NCBI RefSeq assembly: GCF_017094465.1
Contig: NZ_CP064791.1
Coordinates: 1,488,001-1,552,000 of the forward strand
DNA: 64,000 nucleotides
DNA from: Halapricum desulfuricans
GTDB lineage: Archaea; Halobacteriota; Halobacteria; Halobacteriales; Haloarculaceae
Direction: 5' to 3'
Shown here piece by piece: positions 8,343 to 17,745 of this stretch (within the stretch, counting starts at the first letter, position 1; every line of letters begins with the position of its first letter). The notes below the pieces were generated by a model. That model was not told the origin of the DNA, did not search any database, and saw only the letters and a program-made list of their open reading frames with translations. A program made the position numbers and the translations under genes.

Positions 8343-9554
8343 CTACTGGTGTAGCCGTTCGACGACGAGTTCGTCCAGGTCCTCACGGAGCTCGTCGACC
8401 GCGATCTCCTCCATGACGGGCACGAAGAAGCCCTCGACGAGCATGTTCGTCGCACGCTCCTCGTCGACGCCCCGGCTGGTCATGTAGAACAGGTCCTGTG
8501 CGTCGACCTGTCCGACCGTCGCGGAGTGGCTGGCTTCGGTGTCGTGGTTGTTGATGATGAGCTTGGGCGAGGCGTCGGCCTCGCTGTCGTCGCTCAGCAT
8601 CAGGGTGTTCTCGCGCTGGTAGGAGGAGGTGTCCCAGGCGTCGCGGCCGACGTCCTGGACACCTTCGTAGACCGAACGGGCCTCGTCGTCCAGCACGCCC
8701 CGTGTGACGAGGTCGGCGATAGTGTGCTCGGCCTCGTGCCAGACACGGCTCGCGATGTCGAAGTGCTGGTCGTCGTGGCCGAAGAACGCGCCGACGATCT
8801 TCGATTCCGACGAATCGCCGAGCAGCCGGGTTTCGACGCTGGATTTGGTCAGCCGGGAACCGATGTTGCCCTCGATCCAGTTGACTGTGGCGTACTGGGC
8901 GGCGTGGCCGCGCTTGACCGAGAAGTTGTACGCCTCCTCGGTGAGGTTCTGCAGTGCGCCGTACTGGACGTGGGCGTTCTCGGCGGCGTCGATCTCGACG
9001 ATCCCGGAGTAGTACTGTTTGCCGTCTGTCTCAGTGCCGGTCGTCTGCCGTTCGAGGATCGTCACCGACGACGATTCCTCGGCGATGACCAGCGTGTAGT
9101 TGAACAGCGACTGGCTGTGCATCCGTGTCCGGATCTTCACGTCTTCAGCGTCGACACCCTCGGGGACGTAGACGACCGTCCCGGCGCTGAAGAGGGCAGT
9201 CGACAGCGCCGTCAGATAGTCCCGCTGGGGATCGACGACGCTACCGAACGTCTCCTCGATCAGGTCGCCGTGTTCGGCGAGTGCCTCGGACCACTCGAGG
9301 ACGTCGACGCCCTCGGCCTCGATCCGGTCTTTCTCCTGGGCCCGGTCGAGCGGGTCGACGATCCGTTCGTATTCGAGCGCGTCGAGGTTCGTCCAGTCCC
9401 GGCCCGGCGTCCGGATGACGCTGGGCATCTCCAGTTCGTCAAGCGCCTTGAGTGCGTCCAGCCGCGTCTCTAGGAGCCACTCGGGCTCGTCGAGGTCGTC
9501 GCTGATCGTCCGTACCTGTTCCGCTGTAAGGTTTGCGTGTACCTGCGTACTCAT
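8343..9554 (-). CDS. sufD: Fe-S cluster assembly protein SufD
   Basis: A 403-residue SufB/SufD-family protein, the last gene of the sufC-sufB-sufD operon. The N-terminal EPEWLLETRLDALKAL helix is shared with SufB, and the C-terminal half is the right-handed beta helix ending in the diagnostic EASHSATVGQVDAQDLFYMTSRG and the following helical LVEGFF region. SufD pairs with SufB and the SufC ATPase to build Fe-S clusters. The true start is MSTQVHAN (ATG at 9554), 17 nt after the sufB stop; longer open sequence upstream runs antiparallel through sufB and is not coding. Confidence 0.93.
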   Translation of the reverse strand: MSTQVHANLTAEQVRTISDDLDEPEWLLETRLDALKALDELEMPSVIRTPGRDWTNLDALEYERIVDPLDRAQEKDRIEAEGVDVLEWSEALAEHGDLIEETFGSVVDPQRDYLTALSTALFSAGTVVYVPEGVDAEDVKIRTRMHSQSLFNYTLVIAEESSSVTILERQTTGTETDGKQYYSGIVEIDAAENAHVQYGALQNLTEEAYNFSVKRGHAAQYATVNWIEGNIGSRLTKSSVETRLLGDSSESKIVGAFFGHDDQHFDIASRVWHEAEHTIADLVTRGVLDDEARSVYEGVQDVGRDAWDTSSYQRENTLMLSDDSEADASPKLIINNHDTEASHSATVGQVDAQDLFYMTSRGVDEERATNMLVEGFFVPVMEEIAVDELREDLDELVVERLHQ

Positions 9555-9571
9555 GTGATATGCACCGGGGA

Positions 9572-10996
9572 TTACCCGAGCGAACCCTCCATCTCCAGTT
9601 CGATGAGACGGTTCAGTTCGACCGCGTATTCGATGGGCAGTTCCTCGGTGATCGGCTCGATGAAGCCGGCGACGATCATCTGCTTTGCGTCGTCGTCGTC
9701 CAGCCCGCGAGACTGGAGGTAGAAGACGTCCTCGTCGCCGATCTTGCCGACCGTCGCCTCGTGGGCGACGTCGACTTTGCTCTCCTGGATCTCCATGTAC
9801 GGCATCGTGTCGCTGGTCGACTCGTTGTCGAACATCAGCGCGTCGCACTCGACGTTCGTCTTGGAGTTCTCGGCGCCGTCGGAGATGTGGACCAGCCCGC
9901 GGTAGTTCGTACGACCGCCGTCCTTGCTGATAGACTTCGACTCGATAGTCGAGGAGGTGTTAGGCGCGTTGTGATAGACTTTCGCGCCGGTGTCGATGTT
10001 CTGCCCGTCGCCAGCGAAGGCGATGGTGATGTGGTTGTCCGTCGCACCCGGACCCTTGAGGATCGTCGCCGGGTACAGCATCGTGGCCTTCGATCCCATG
10101 GAGCCGGAGACCCACTCCATCGTCCCGTCAGCCTCGACGATCGCGCGCTTGGTGTTGAGGTTGTAGGTGTTCTTCGACCAGTTCTGGACGGTCGAGTACT
10201 GGACGTGTGCGCCCTCGCCGACGAACACCTCGACCCCGCCGCTGTGGAGGTTGATAGCGGAGTACTGCGGTGCCGAACAGCCCTCGATGTAGTGGACTTC
10301 GGCGTTGTCCTCGGCGATAATGAGCGTATGCTCGAACTGCCCCATCCCCTCGGAGTTCATCCGGAAGTACGCCTGAACGGGCATCTCGACGGTGGTGTCC
10401 TCGGGCACGTAGACGAAGCTCCCGCCGGACCAGACCGCCCCGTGAAGGGCGGCGAACTTGTTGTCGCTCGGGGGCACGCACTTCGTCATGAAGTGCTCTT
10501 TGACGAGTTCGGGGTGCTCCTGGACGGCCTTGTCCATGTCCATGAAGATGACGCCCTTCTCCTCCCAGCGCTCCTGCATGTTCTGGTAGACGATTTCGGA
10601 CTCGTACTGGGCGCCAACGCCCGAGAGGGCGTTCTTCTCGGCTTCCGGGATCCCAAGTTTGTCGAAGGTGTCCTGGATCTCGTCGGGGAGGTCCTCCCAG
10701 GATTCCGCGCCGCCCCGGGTCTCGATATCGGGTCGGATGTAGGGGACGATCTCCTCGATCTTGACTTCGCTCAGGTCCGGCTGGCCGGGCCAGTCGGTCG
10801 GCATCGGCATCTGCTGGAACTGTTCGAGCGCCCGGAGGCGGCGTTCGAGCATCCATTCGGGTTCGTCCTTGTCCTCGGAGATGACGCGGACGGTCTCTTC
10901 CGTGAGGCCCTTCTCGGTCTCGAAGGCGGAGCTCTCCTCCTTCTTGAACTCGAAGCGAGCCTCGGTGTCGGTGTCTTTGAGGTCGTCTGAACTCAT
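9572..10996 (-). CDS. sufB: Fe-S cluster assembly protein SufB
   Basis: A 474-residue scaffold subunit of the SUF complex. Recognisable segments are DEPEWMLERRLRALEQF near the start, the GAVWSGGSFVYVPED strand, IIAEDNAEVHYIEGCSAPQ, NWSKNTYNLNTKRA and the C-terminal EATVGKIGDEDVFYLQSRG. The protein holds the nascent Fe-S cluster and binds SufC and SufD. It sits between sufC (56 nt upstream) and sufD (17 nt downstream), the usual archaeal order. Length and motif content are normal. Confidence 0.96.
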   Translation of the reverse strand: MSSDDLKDTDTEARFEFKKEESSAFETEKGLTEETVRVISEDKDEPEWMLERRLRALEQFQQMPMPTDWPGQPDLSEVKIEEIVPYIRPDIETRGGAESWEDLPDEIQDTFDKLGIPEAEKNALSGVGAQYESEIVYQNMQERWEEKGVIFMDMDKAVQEHPELVKEHFMTKCVPPSDNKFAALHGAVWSGGSFVYVPEDTTVEMPVQAYFRMNSEGMGQFEHTLIIAEDNAEVHYIEGCSAPQYSAINLHSGGVEVFVGEGAHVQYSTVQNWSKNTYNLNTKRAIVEADGTMEWVSGSMGSKATMLYPATILKGPGATDNHITIAFAGDGQNIDTGAKVYHNAPNTSSTIESKSISKDGGRTNYRGLVHISDGAENSKTNVECDALMFDNESTSDTMPYMEIQESKVDVAHEATVGKIGDEDVFYLQSRGLDDDDAKQMIVAGFIEPITEELPIEYAVELNRLIELEMEGSLG

Positions 10997-11052
10997 GTTG
11001 TGTATGTTTGTTGTTTTTCCTTGCGGTAAGGGCTTTCTCTAGGTAGTACTGG

Positions 11053-11967
11053 TTACGCCGCGTTGTAGACTTCCTCGCGGACCCAGTCGTAGCCCTTGTC
11101 CTCGAGCTTCTCGGCCAGTTCGGGGCCGCCACTCATCGCGATCTCGCCGTCGAGCATCACGTGGACGTGATCGGGCTCGACGTAGTCGAGGATCCGCTGG
11201 TAGTGAGTGATCTGCAGGATGCCCGCGCCCTGTTCGTCACGCAGCGCGTTGATCCCTTTCGAGACGTCCTGGAGACGGTCGATGTCGAGTCCGGAGTCGA
11301 TCTCGTCGAGCACGGCGATCGACGGCTCCAGAATGGCGGCCTGCAGGACCTCGTTTTGCTTTTTCTCCCCGCCCGAGAAGCCGGCGTTGAGATAGCGGTT
11401 GGCGAACTTCTCGTCCATGTCCAACTGCTCCATCTTCTCCTGGAGGAGCTGCTGGAACTCCGCGACACCGATCTCGCCCTCGTCAGCGGGGCCTTCCATC
11501 GGCGAAGTCTCGTATCCGGCGTCCTCTTCCTCGTCCTCGGTGGCGTCCTCGTCGTCCTCGAACAGCTCCTCGCGCTCTTCGAGCTTGGCGTTGAGCGCCG
11601 TCCGAAGGAAGTTCACCATCGTCACACCCTCGATCTCGGCGGGATACTGGAACCCGAGGAAGACGCCGAGCGCGGCGCGCTCGTTGGGTTCCAGATCGAG
11701 CAGGTTCCAGGTGCGCATGTCCTCGGGGATCTCGAAGTCCTCGCCGAACTCGTCGTCTTCGAGGTGAATGAGCACCTCACCATCGGTCACCTCGTAGGCG
11801 GGATGGCCGGCGATGATCTTCGCTGTCGTGGACTTCCCACTCCCGTTCGGCCCCATCAGCGCGTGGATCTCTCCCGATTCGACTGTGAGATCGACCCCTT
11901 CGAGGATCGTCTCGCCGCCGTCTTCCGCGACTTCTGCGTGGAGGTTCGAAATCTCGAGTACTGCCAT
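11053..11967 (-). CDS. sufC: Fe-S cluster assembly ATPase SufC
   Basis: A 304-residue ABC-type ATPase. The Walker A loop GPNGSGKST is at residues 39-47, the ABC signature appears as SGGEKKQNE, and Walker B is IAVLDEIDSGLD. SufC powers the SufBD scaffold; it does not transport anything. It is about 50 residues longer than bacterial SufC because of an acidic insertion in the helical domain (EEREELFEDDEDATEDEEED), common in haloarchaeal proteins. It is the first gene of the operon; a GTTATGG element on the minus strand near 12000 is a possible promoter. Confidence 0.95.
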   Translation of the reverse strand: MAVLEISNLHAEVAEDGGETILEGVDLTVESGEIHALMGPNGSGKSTTAKIIAGHPAYEVTDGEVLIHLEDDEFGEDFEIPEDMRTWNLLDLEPNERAALGVFLGFQYPAEIEGVTMVNFLRTALNAKLEEREELFEDDEDATEDEEEDAGYETSPMEGPADEGEIGVAEFQQLLQEKMEQLDMDEKFANRYLNAGFSGGEKKQNEVLQAAILEPSIAVLDEIDSGLDIDRLQDVSKGINALRDEQGAGILQITHYQRILDYVEPDHVHVMLDGEIAMSGGPELAEKLEDKGYDWVREEVYNAA

Positions 11968-12177
11968 GTTCTAGGTCAACCGAAAGTGCGTTCGTCGGCC
12001 CCATAACCCTTTCGCATTCATGGGGAATCAGTTTCCGTAACCGAAAAATTGTTTTGCGTCTCGCAACCCGGATCAGGCCACGATTTCTGCTTTACCACGA
12101 ACGGAGGGGCGTTCTCCTCGCACGTTCGATAATCGCTGCGGCGAGTTACAGCGGTAGCGAGGCGAAAGCCCACCCGT

Positions 12178-15100
12178 TCACATGAACTGGCCCAACCCGG
12201 TCTGTTCCTGACCGGTCTTGACCTCGTCCCAGGAGATGCCCAGCGCCTCGATAACTCGGGAGATCGGTCCCTTGAGCGTCTTCTCCAGCATCTTCTCCCA
12301 GTCGACCTCGAACTCCTCGGGAATTTGCTCGTCGTACTCGAAGCAGATCACGTCCGGATCCCGTTTGAACTCCCCGTAAAGGGGGTTCTCGGCGGGATCG
12401 AGCCCCATCTCCGCTTCGACGCGCTCGAAGAAGTCCGGATGGACCTTCTTCAAATACAGTCGCTTGGGCTTGCTCCCGCGCTGGAAGTTCGTACCCAGCA
12501 GGAGGTTGGCGTACTTCGCGCCGCGGACCTGGGCGGTGTCGGTGTCGTAGTTGTCCAGCCGCTTGCCGATGCCGCCGGGGATAGCGACCCGCTCGTAGTC
12601 CATATTACCTTCCAGGAAATCCTCGATGACCTCGTTGAGATAGTCGCTCACCCCGTCGATGTCACCTTCCTTGACGATCATCTCGATGACCTCGAGCTGG
12701 ATCTCTTTGGTGATCGCCGCGATATCCGAGCGCTGGTACTCGAAGCCGGTGATGTCGACGTCGTCGACTTCCTTGCCTTCCTTCCAGACGATGTGACCGG
12801 CGTAGCGCTTCTTCTTGCCAGCCTGGAAGAACCGGCGGTAGAGCTTCTCGAACTCGATCTTGAAACGGTGTTCCTCGGCGTTCAACTGCTCGCGGGCGAA
12901 TTCGTCGTAGGATGCGTTGATCGCCTCCTCGATGTCGAAGCTCCGGTCGATGGACTCTTCTACCGTCGTATCACTCCCCAAACTTATCATAACTGAGTCG
13001 GTGTTATGCAGGACGACACCACCCACTCCGTCGACGAAATTGTCGTTGTTCGCGACGCTGAGATCGTACACGTAACCGTCGTGTTCCTGTTCTTTGAGGA
13101 CTGGGTCGCGCCCGGAACGGTAGAACTGACACGTTCGGATGGTGTAGCTGTCCTTCTCGTCGCGGTACTTGAGTGAGTGTTTCTTGCCTCGCTGTGTGAG
13201 CAGCATCGAAAGCCCGGCCGCGAGTGCCCGACTCGTCGTCTCGTAATCGAAGTTCTCAGTCGCGTACTCCTCGGAGTATCGCGGGAACTCTCTGGACCCG
13301 TCACCTTCGACGAGGATATCGAGAAACAGCTGCTGCTCGTCCTCGGGAAAATGATAGATGAATGATGGAATCCGCTTCCCACGGGAGGTCTGTCCGGCGA
13401 ACTCGCGGAAGAGTACCGCCGCGAGTTCGTTCATCATCTGGAGTTTCTTCGTCCGATCGTCGTACGTCGTCGTGTGCGTCTCATCGCTCGTCTCGTACTC
13501 CGCAGTGCGCTCGTCTCGGGAATCACTATCGACGATACTCGCAGTAGTGTTGTCGAACAACTGGTGATAGTCGCTTTGCAATTGCTCGAGCCACTCGCGC
13601 CGGGATTCAGCGATACTCGCTCCGAACCGACTATCCGTCGTTTCGATCGTCGAAGCACTCCCCTCGGCGATGTACGCCGCAAGCAGTCGAATCAGTGATC
13701 GACCGTCTTCGCTGTCGATATCGATATACCGCTTGACCGTGACTGTCTTCTCCTGGTCCCGCTGGTGCTCGTGACCGAACCAGACACGTTCGTCGTCTGC
13801 GTGCACGCGCTTCGTTTTGGTCGTTGCCTCGTCCTGCCCGACGCTCCGGCCGTCTTCGTACGTCCGTGTGTAGCCGTCGAGTACTTCGTACACGTCGATT
13901 GTCTCGACAGTATCGACTGATGGAAGACCGGGGATCCGAAGCGGCTCTTCGACATCGGCCGGCACAGCTTCGACGAACTCGTCGCCGTCTTCGACGACAT
14001 AAGAGTGGTCGCGTGTCGTCGTCGACTCCCCGAACTTGTGCTGTAGGTTGACGACCGCGTCGTTTGTCTCGTGACGGATCGCCTGTTCGATCGGTTGCCA
14101 CTCCGGCTCGCCCGCAGCACTCAGGGACAGCGCTTCCCATCCGTCGAGTGCACGACGATCCTTTCCGGGTTCGATCGCAGCGACGTCACCGCCGTCGGCC
14201 GTGATACGGACTTCTTGGTCAGTGGACTGTTCGCCGCGCTCGAAGAGGTCCTCAATCGGGAGAATCCGGACTCGCCCGTCTGGATCCAGAACGACCACGG
14301 GACGATCACCGGTCACGCTATCTCCGTAGGCGACTTCGTATCCGAGATCCTCAACAGCATCTTCAGTGTGGTCGATGACTGACCGGCCGGTGGCCGTCAC
14401 GGCGGCGGCGTTGTCCTTGTCGTACAGACGGAAGCGGTCCCACCCCGAAACGCCGTACAATGACTGCCCGACCCACTGGAATTTGCCGTTTCGACCTGCG
14501 AGGACGGTATGATTATCCTCGACAGTGACGCTGTACACACCGTTTTCTGCCTCGCTACGCGTGCCGCTTCGATGCATCCGGAGCGTGTTCTTCGAATCCT
14601 CAGTCACGTAGATCCGGTAGGTACCGCTGTCCTCGTTGTAACTCGCAGTGAGGCCGAGGTGGGCACACAACCGGAGTACGTCGTCCCGCAATTGCCTACT
14701 CGCTGTGCTGTATCGCCAGGAATTGACCTGCCAGTCACCGTCGCCAGCGATGAGCGTCTCGAGGAAGCGCCGCTTCTGGTCGCGACTCGCCTCGAACACA
14801 AACTCCGGGATCCGCTTGCTGAAACTATCTTCGCCAGCGATGTCCTCTAGGAGATTTCCGAGGAGCCGTGACGTGAACTGATACCCGTTCTCGCCAGCAT
14901 AGTAGTCAAAGCCCATCCGATCGAGTAGTTCCCCGATCGCCGCGTGAGTGTCTCGGCCTCTGTCGTCTCCCCCGTCAGCGATCGCCTGTGCGTCCTGTGC
15001 AATCGAGACCGTCGTCGCGGAGCCACGGAATTTCTCGCCGAACTGCTTGTCTTCGGACGTGTAGACTGACCCTTCAGTAATATACCACGCAAGCAGTTCG

Positions 15101-17457
15101 AGGAAGTCGTCACCGTCGTACTGGCGCGGGATCCACTTACGGTTGGCCGCTGTGTGGACGTAGAACGTCGAACACGCGTCCGCAAGGTACGCACGGTGTT
15201 CTTCGAACTCGTCGGCGTCGAAGACGTATCCGGTTGTCTCCGCATCGGCCTTTTGGACCTTGTCCGGATAGTAGCCAATCTCGGCGGCCAGCGTGTGCCC
15301 GTGCACGTCGTTGTCCGCCCAGACCTCGTACTCGCCGTCGTAGAGGTCCGTGAGATCGACGGTCTCGATCCGTTCGCCTGCTGGCCCCGTCCAGTCGTGG
15401 GGTAACTGGTAGTTCGTCGCCCGATCGAGTTCTCCGGCTTCGACGAAGCGGTAGTCGTCCCCGTCCCAGGAAATGCCGTTTGTCTCTGCCTTCCGGACGA
15501 GCATCCGGTGGTTCGGCGTAACGCTGAAGTCGATCTTGTCAGTCTCGATGTCGACCAGTTCACCGTCGTAATCTGGATATTCCCACGTTTCGGTAACGGA
15601 CTTGACCTCCATCCGTAGCGTGTCCGGGTCGATCGAGTACACGTCATCGCCCACATCCAGGTCTCGTATGTTCCGAACGCCGTCCGGAGTTACCACCTCC
15701 GTGTCCGGCGTGAAGCAATTCATAACTACTTTGACACTTCCTTGTTGCCGGTCGTACTGTTCGTACTCTGGAGTGCCTGGCTCGTGCTTATTCCGGAGTT
15801 CCTTTTTTTCTTCGCGTTCTGATAGGAGTTCGGTGACCATCTCGCGGATGATCCCATCAGGCTCCGTCTGGAAGTGTTGACCGTTGGGCGCGACGAAGGT
15901 GTCACCGTCGTAGTCGTCGGGATCGACCTTCGTCTCCGGGGAGGCGTTGATCGTCACCATACACATCGGATAGAGACTCTTCAGGTCCAGTACCGAGACC
16001 ATCTCCTTGACCCCGGTGATCGGATCGAAGACCGCGCCGCCCTCGAACTCCTCGCCGGACTCGACAGTCCCCTTCGAGGGCAGGGCAAACCGGCCGTGGG
16101 CCTTGTGCAGAACGTATAGGTCGACTGCGTCGCCAGGCGTGGGCGCGTCCTCGAGCCGGCACCCGACGAAGGAGGCGATCTCCTCGAAGAAAGCGATTAT
16201 CTCCTGTTTGCGGTCCAGTTCCACGCAGAGTTCGACGTCTCGGAGGTTGTACTCCAGCAACCGCTCGGGATCGTCCTCCCAGAGGTCGCCGATGTCGCCG
16301 GTGTAGGTCTCTTTGCCGGCGCCGAGTTCCTCCTCACCGACCGCCTCGAGTCGGTAGGACTCGAGTTCGGTAAACTGTGTGCGCTTGTACGCCCGCAGGA
16401 GATCGAAGACCACCCGGCCTTTGATGTCCGGCCCCTGCCAGTCGCTGCGCCAGACTTCGTTCACGCGCGAGAGCCGATCGATGTCCAGATTGTAGTCGGT
16501 CGTCGGGTCCACAGCGTCGAGTCGGTCAAGGAGGTACGGCGCGTCGAAATCGGCGAAGTTCCAGCCCGTCAGAATGTCCGGGTCGGTGTCCTCCATGTAG
16601 GAGACGAACGCGTCGAGCATCGCTGGCTCCTCGTCGAAGACCCGGATATCCGCGTCGAGGTCGTCGTCTTCCAGTGGCTCGTAGCCGTCCAGTCGGTCCG
16701 GCACTTCGACACCTTCGCCGGCGTCGTACAGCCAGAGGATGTACTCGTCGCGGTAGGAGTCGTGACTGGCGATACAGATGATCGGTTCCTCTCCTTCCTC
16801 GGGAAACCCCGAGCGGTCGTCGACCTCGATGTCGAACGTCGAGACGCGCGGCTCGGCATCGAGGTCGACGGCTTCGATTTCCTCGTGTGGGACGCGGATC
16901 CGATGGGCGTTCGCGTGCTCCTCGCGACGATCGGGGACGCGGACGCCACTCGTGATGTCCTTGTCGATCAGGAGCCGATCTGGGAAGAGGATGTCCGCCT
17001 CGTAGTGGTCGAACTCGTCGCGGATCTGCCCGACATCTCGTGGTGTCTGTCCAAAGATCCTCGTCAGTGTTTCGCCACGGATCGACTCGTAGCCGGTCTC
17101 CCAGCCGGTGATACGATCCCGGGATCGCAGATCGTCGAAATCCAGATTCGCGGTTGGCGCGTAGAAGTACGGCTTGAACTCGTAGACTTCCACGTGGATC
17201 AGTTCGCGATCGCCCGGCGTCCGACCGAACACGTGTACCACGGGATACTCGTCGTCACCGGACCCCTCGACCGTGTAATCGACCTGTGTGACCGAGAGTT
17301 CGACGGTTCCCTCGGCGTCGGGATACCGGAACTCCTCGGCGTCCACGACGTCGGCAGCGGTGCTCTCCGCGCCAGCGACCGCTGCCGCTTCGTCCTCGGG
17401 CCGGCCCGTTCCGCCCTCGCCGAACGCCGCCAGGCCCGTCTGCTCGCCCTCACTCAT
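12178..17457 (-). CDS. polB: Family B DNA polymerase precursor with two inteins
   Basis: A 1759-residue precursor; removing the two inteins leaves a polymerase of 902 residues, normal for haloarchaeal PolB. Exonuclease motifs are FDIEVD (near residue 208), NFADFDAPYL and YNLRDVELC. Polymerase motif A is LKSLYPM. Motif B (K-x3-N-S-x-Y-G) is split by intein 1 between Asn580 and Ser999, and motif C (Y-G-D-T-D) is split by intein 2 between Asp1046 and Thr1486. Without splicing neither active-site motif exists, so the host depends on both. The extreme C-terminus QTGLGQFM fits a PCNA-interacting (PIP) box. This is the main replicative or repair polymerase, acting on the chromosome. It stands alone, divergent from a small gene. 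Confidence 0.97.
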   Translation of the reverse strand: MSEGEQTGLAAFGEGGTGRPEDEAAAVAGAESTAADVVDAEEFRYPDAEGTVELSVTQVDYTVEGSGDDEYPVVHVFGRTPGDRELIHVEVYEFKPYFYAPTANLDFDDLRSRDRITGWETGYESIRGETLTRIFGQTPRDVGQIRDEFDHYEADILFPDRLLIDKDITSGVRVPDRREEHANAHRIRVPHEEIEAVDLDAEPRVSTFDIEVDDRSGFPEEGEEPIICIASHDSYRDEYILWLYDAGEGVEVPDRLDGYEPLEDDDLDADIRVFDEEPAMLDAFVSYMEDTDPDILTGWNFADFDAPYLLDRLDAVDPTTDYNLDIDRLSRVNEVWRSDWQGPDIKGRVVFDLLRAYKRTQFTELESYRLEAVGEEELGAGKETYTGDIGDLWEDDPERLLEYNLRDVELCVELDRKQEIIAFFEEIASFVGCRLEDAPTPGDAVDLYVLHKAHGRFALPSKGTVESGEEFEGGAVFDPITGVKEMVSVLDLKSLYPMCMVTINASPETKVDPDDYDGDTFVAPNGQHFQTEPDGIIREMVTELLSEREEKKELRNKHEPGTPEYEQYDRQQGSVKVVMNCFTPDTEVVTPDGVRNIRDLDVGDDVYSIDPDTLRMEVKSVTETWEYPDYDGELVDIETDKIDFSVTPNHRMLVRKAETNGISWDGDDYRFVEAGELDRATNYQLPHDWTGPAGERIETVDLTDLYDGEYEVWADNDVHGHTLAAEIGYYPDKVQKADAETTGYVFDADEFEEHRAYLADACSTFYVHTAANRKWIPRQYDGDDFLELLAWYITEGSVYTSEDKQFGEKFRGSATTVSIAQDAQAIADGGDDRGRDTHAAIGELLDRMGFDYYAGENGYQFTSRLLGNLLEDIAGEDSFSKRIPEFVFEASRDQKRRFLETLIAGDGDWQVNSWRYSTASRQLRDDVLRLCAHLGLTASYNEDSGTYRIYVTEDSKNTLRMHRSGTRSEAENGVYSVTVEDNHTVLAGRNGKFQWVGQSLYGVSGWDRFRLYDKDNAAAVTATGRSVIDHTEDAVEDLGYEVAYGDSVTGDRPVVVLDPDGRVRILPIEDLFERGEQSTDQEVRITADGGDVAAIEPGKDRRALDGWEALSLSAAGEPEWQPIEQAIRHETNDAVVNLQHKFGESTTTRDHSYVVEDGDEFVEAVPADVEEPLRIPGLPSVDTVETIDVYEVLDGYTRTYEDGRSVGQDEATTKTKRVHADDERVWFGHEHQRDQEKTVTVKRYIDIDSEDGRSLIRLLAAYIAEGSASTIETTDSRFGASIAESRREWLEQLQSDYHQLFDNTTASIVDSDSRDERTAEYETSDETHTTTYDDRTKKLQMMNELAAVLFREFAGQTSRGKRIPSFIYHFPEDEQQLFLDILVEGDGSREFPRYSEEYATENFDYETTSRALAAGLSMLLTQRGKKHSLKYRDEKDSYTIRTCQFYRSGRDPVLKEQEHDGYVYDLSVANNDNFVDGVGGVVLHNTDSVMISLGSDTTVEESIDRSFDIEEAINASYDEFAREQLNAEEHRFKIEFEKLYRRFFQAGKKKRYAGHIVWKEGKEVDDVDITGFEYQRSDIAAITKEIQLEVIEMIVKEGDIDGVSDYLNEVIEDFLEGNMDYERVAIPGGIGKRLDNYDTDTAQVRGAKYANLLLGTNFQRGSKPKRLYLKKVHPDFFERVEAEMGLDPAENPLYGEFKRDPDVICFEYDEQIPEEFEVDWEKMLEKTLKGPISRVIEALGISWDEVKTGQEQTGLGQFM
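13003..14319 (-). mobile_element. PolB intein 2 (motif C site) with LAGLIDADG endonuclease
   Basis: A 439-residue intein inserted within Y-G-D/T-D, the catalytic motif C (the known pol-c type of site). It begins with Ser1 (SVTGDRPVVVLDPDG), has a block B of TTRDH at residues 101-105 and ends with the canonical VVLHN before Thr. The central region carries two LAGLIDADG-type helices, LLAAYIAEG (212-220) and DILVEGDGS (334-342), each keeping its acidic residue, so the homing endonuclease may still be active. Residues 255-290 are Ser/Thr/Asp-rich. Confidence 0.93.
14464..15717 (-). mobile_element. PolB intein 1 (motif B site) with LAGLIDADG endonuclease and Gln C-terminus
   Basis: A 418-residue intein inserted in motif B between K-V-V-M-N and S-L-Y-G (the known pol-b type of site). 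It begins with Cys1 (CFTPDTEVVTPDG) and has block B as TPNH at 67-70. Two LAGLIDADG-type helices follow, LLAWYITEG (208-216) and TLIAGDGDW (321-329). Block F is VYSVTVEDNHTVLAG. The C-terminus reads FQWVGQ before extein Ser: the usual His-Asn pair is Gly-Gln. Splicing would need glutamine cyclisation without the penultimate histidine. Confidence 0.92.
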
Positions 17458-17534
17458 GTTGTTCCCATTTTGGCAGGGCCCCTAAAAACACCCGCGGTCG
17501 GGCCGGCAATCCCTGACGCATGGACAAGGCTTTT

Positions 17535-17552
17535 GGTATGGCGTCTCATACC
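17535..17552. promoter_or_regulatory. Palindrome overlapping the promoter of the 59-residue protein gene
   Basis: A perfect inverted repeat, GGTATG, six-base spacer, CATACC, lies 14-31 nt before the ATG at 17566, where the TATA and transcription start would be. It could be an operator for a dimeric regulator. The site is in the divergent region between polB and this gene. Confidence 0.45.
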
Positions 17553-17565
17553 AGCGTCTGAAGTC

Positions 17566-17745
17566 ATGTCGAACCGCGTCAACGCAGCAGGAGAGTCGGA
17601 TCGTGCGGCAACCCCCGAGACGATGACCGGCGCGGAGACAATCGAAGCCTACGAGGACAGCGGCACCGTAGTGTTTTACGACGCGGAGAACCCACTCGCC
17701 TGGGTCGAATCGGATTCGGCGGTCGCGCTAGAGGACGCCATCTGA
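17566..17745 (+). CDS. Small conserved haloarchaeal protein (DUF7331-like)
   Basis: A 59-residue soluble protein. The C-terminal half, TVVFYDAENPLAWVESDS, is a motif I associate with the haloarchaeal DUF7331 group; the N-terminal half is variable and polar. The function is unknown. I choose the ATG at 17566 because the conserved part follows it directly and because a palindromic element with promoter spacing lies just upstream. A longer reading frame through this region runs antisense to polB and is not credible. Confidence 0.65.
   Translation: MSNRVNAAGESDRAATPETMTGAETIEAYEDSGTVVFYDAENPLAWVESDSAVALEDAI

Noticed and set aside
9533-10990. A 485-codon open frame antisense to sufB
   Set aside because: Shadow of sufB; the translation is a string of Val/Asp/Arg with no family features.
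11968-12177. Possible tRNA or small RNA between sufC and polB
   Set aside because: I could not draw a cloverleaf or other conserved fold; only short hairpin potential was seen.
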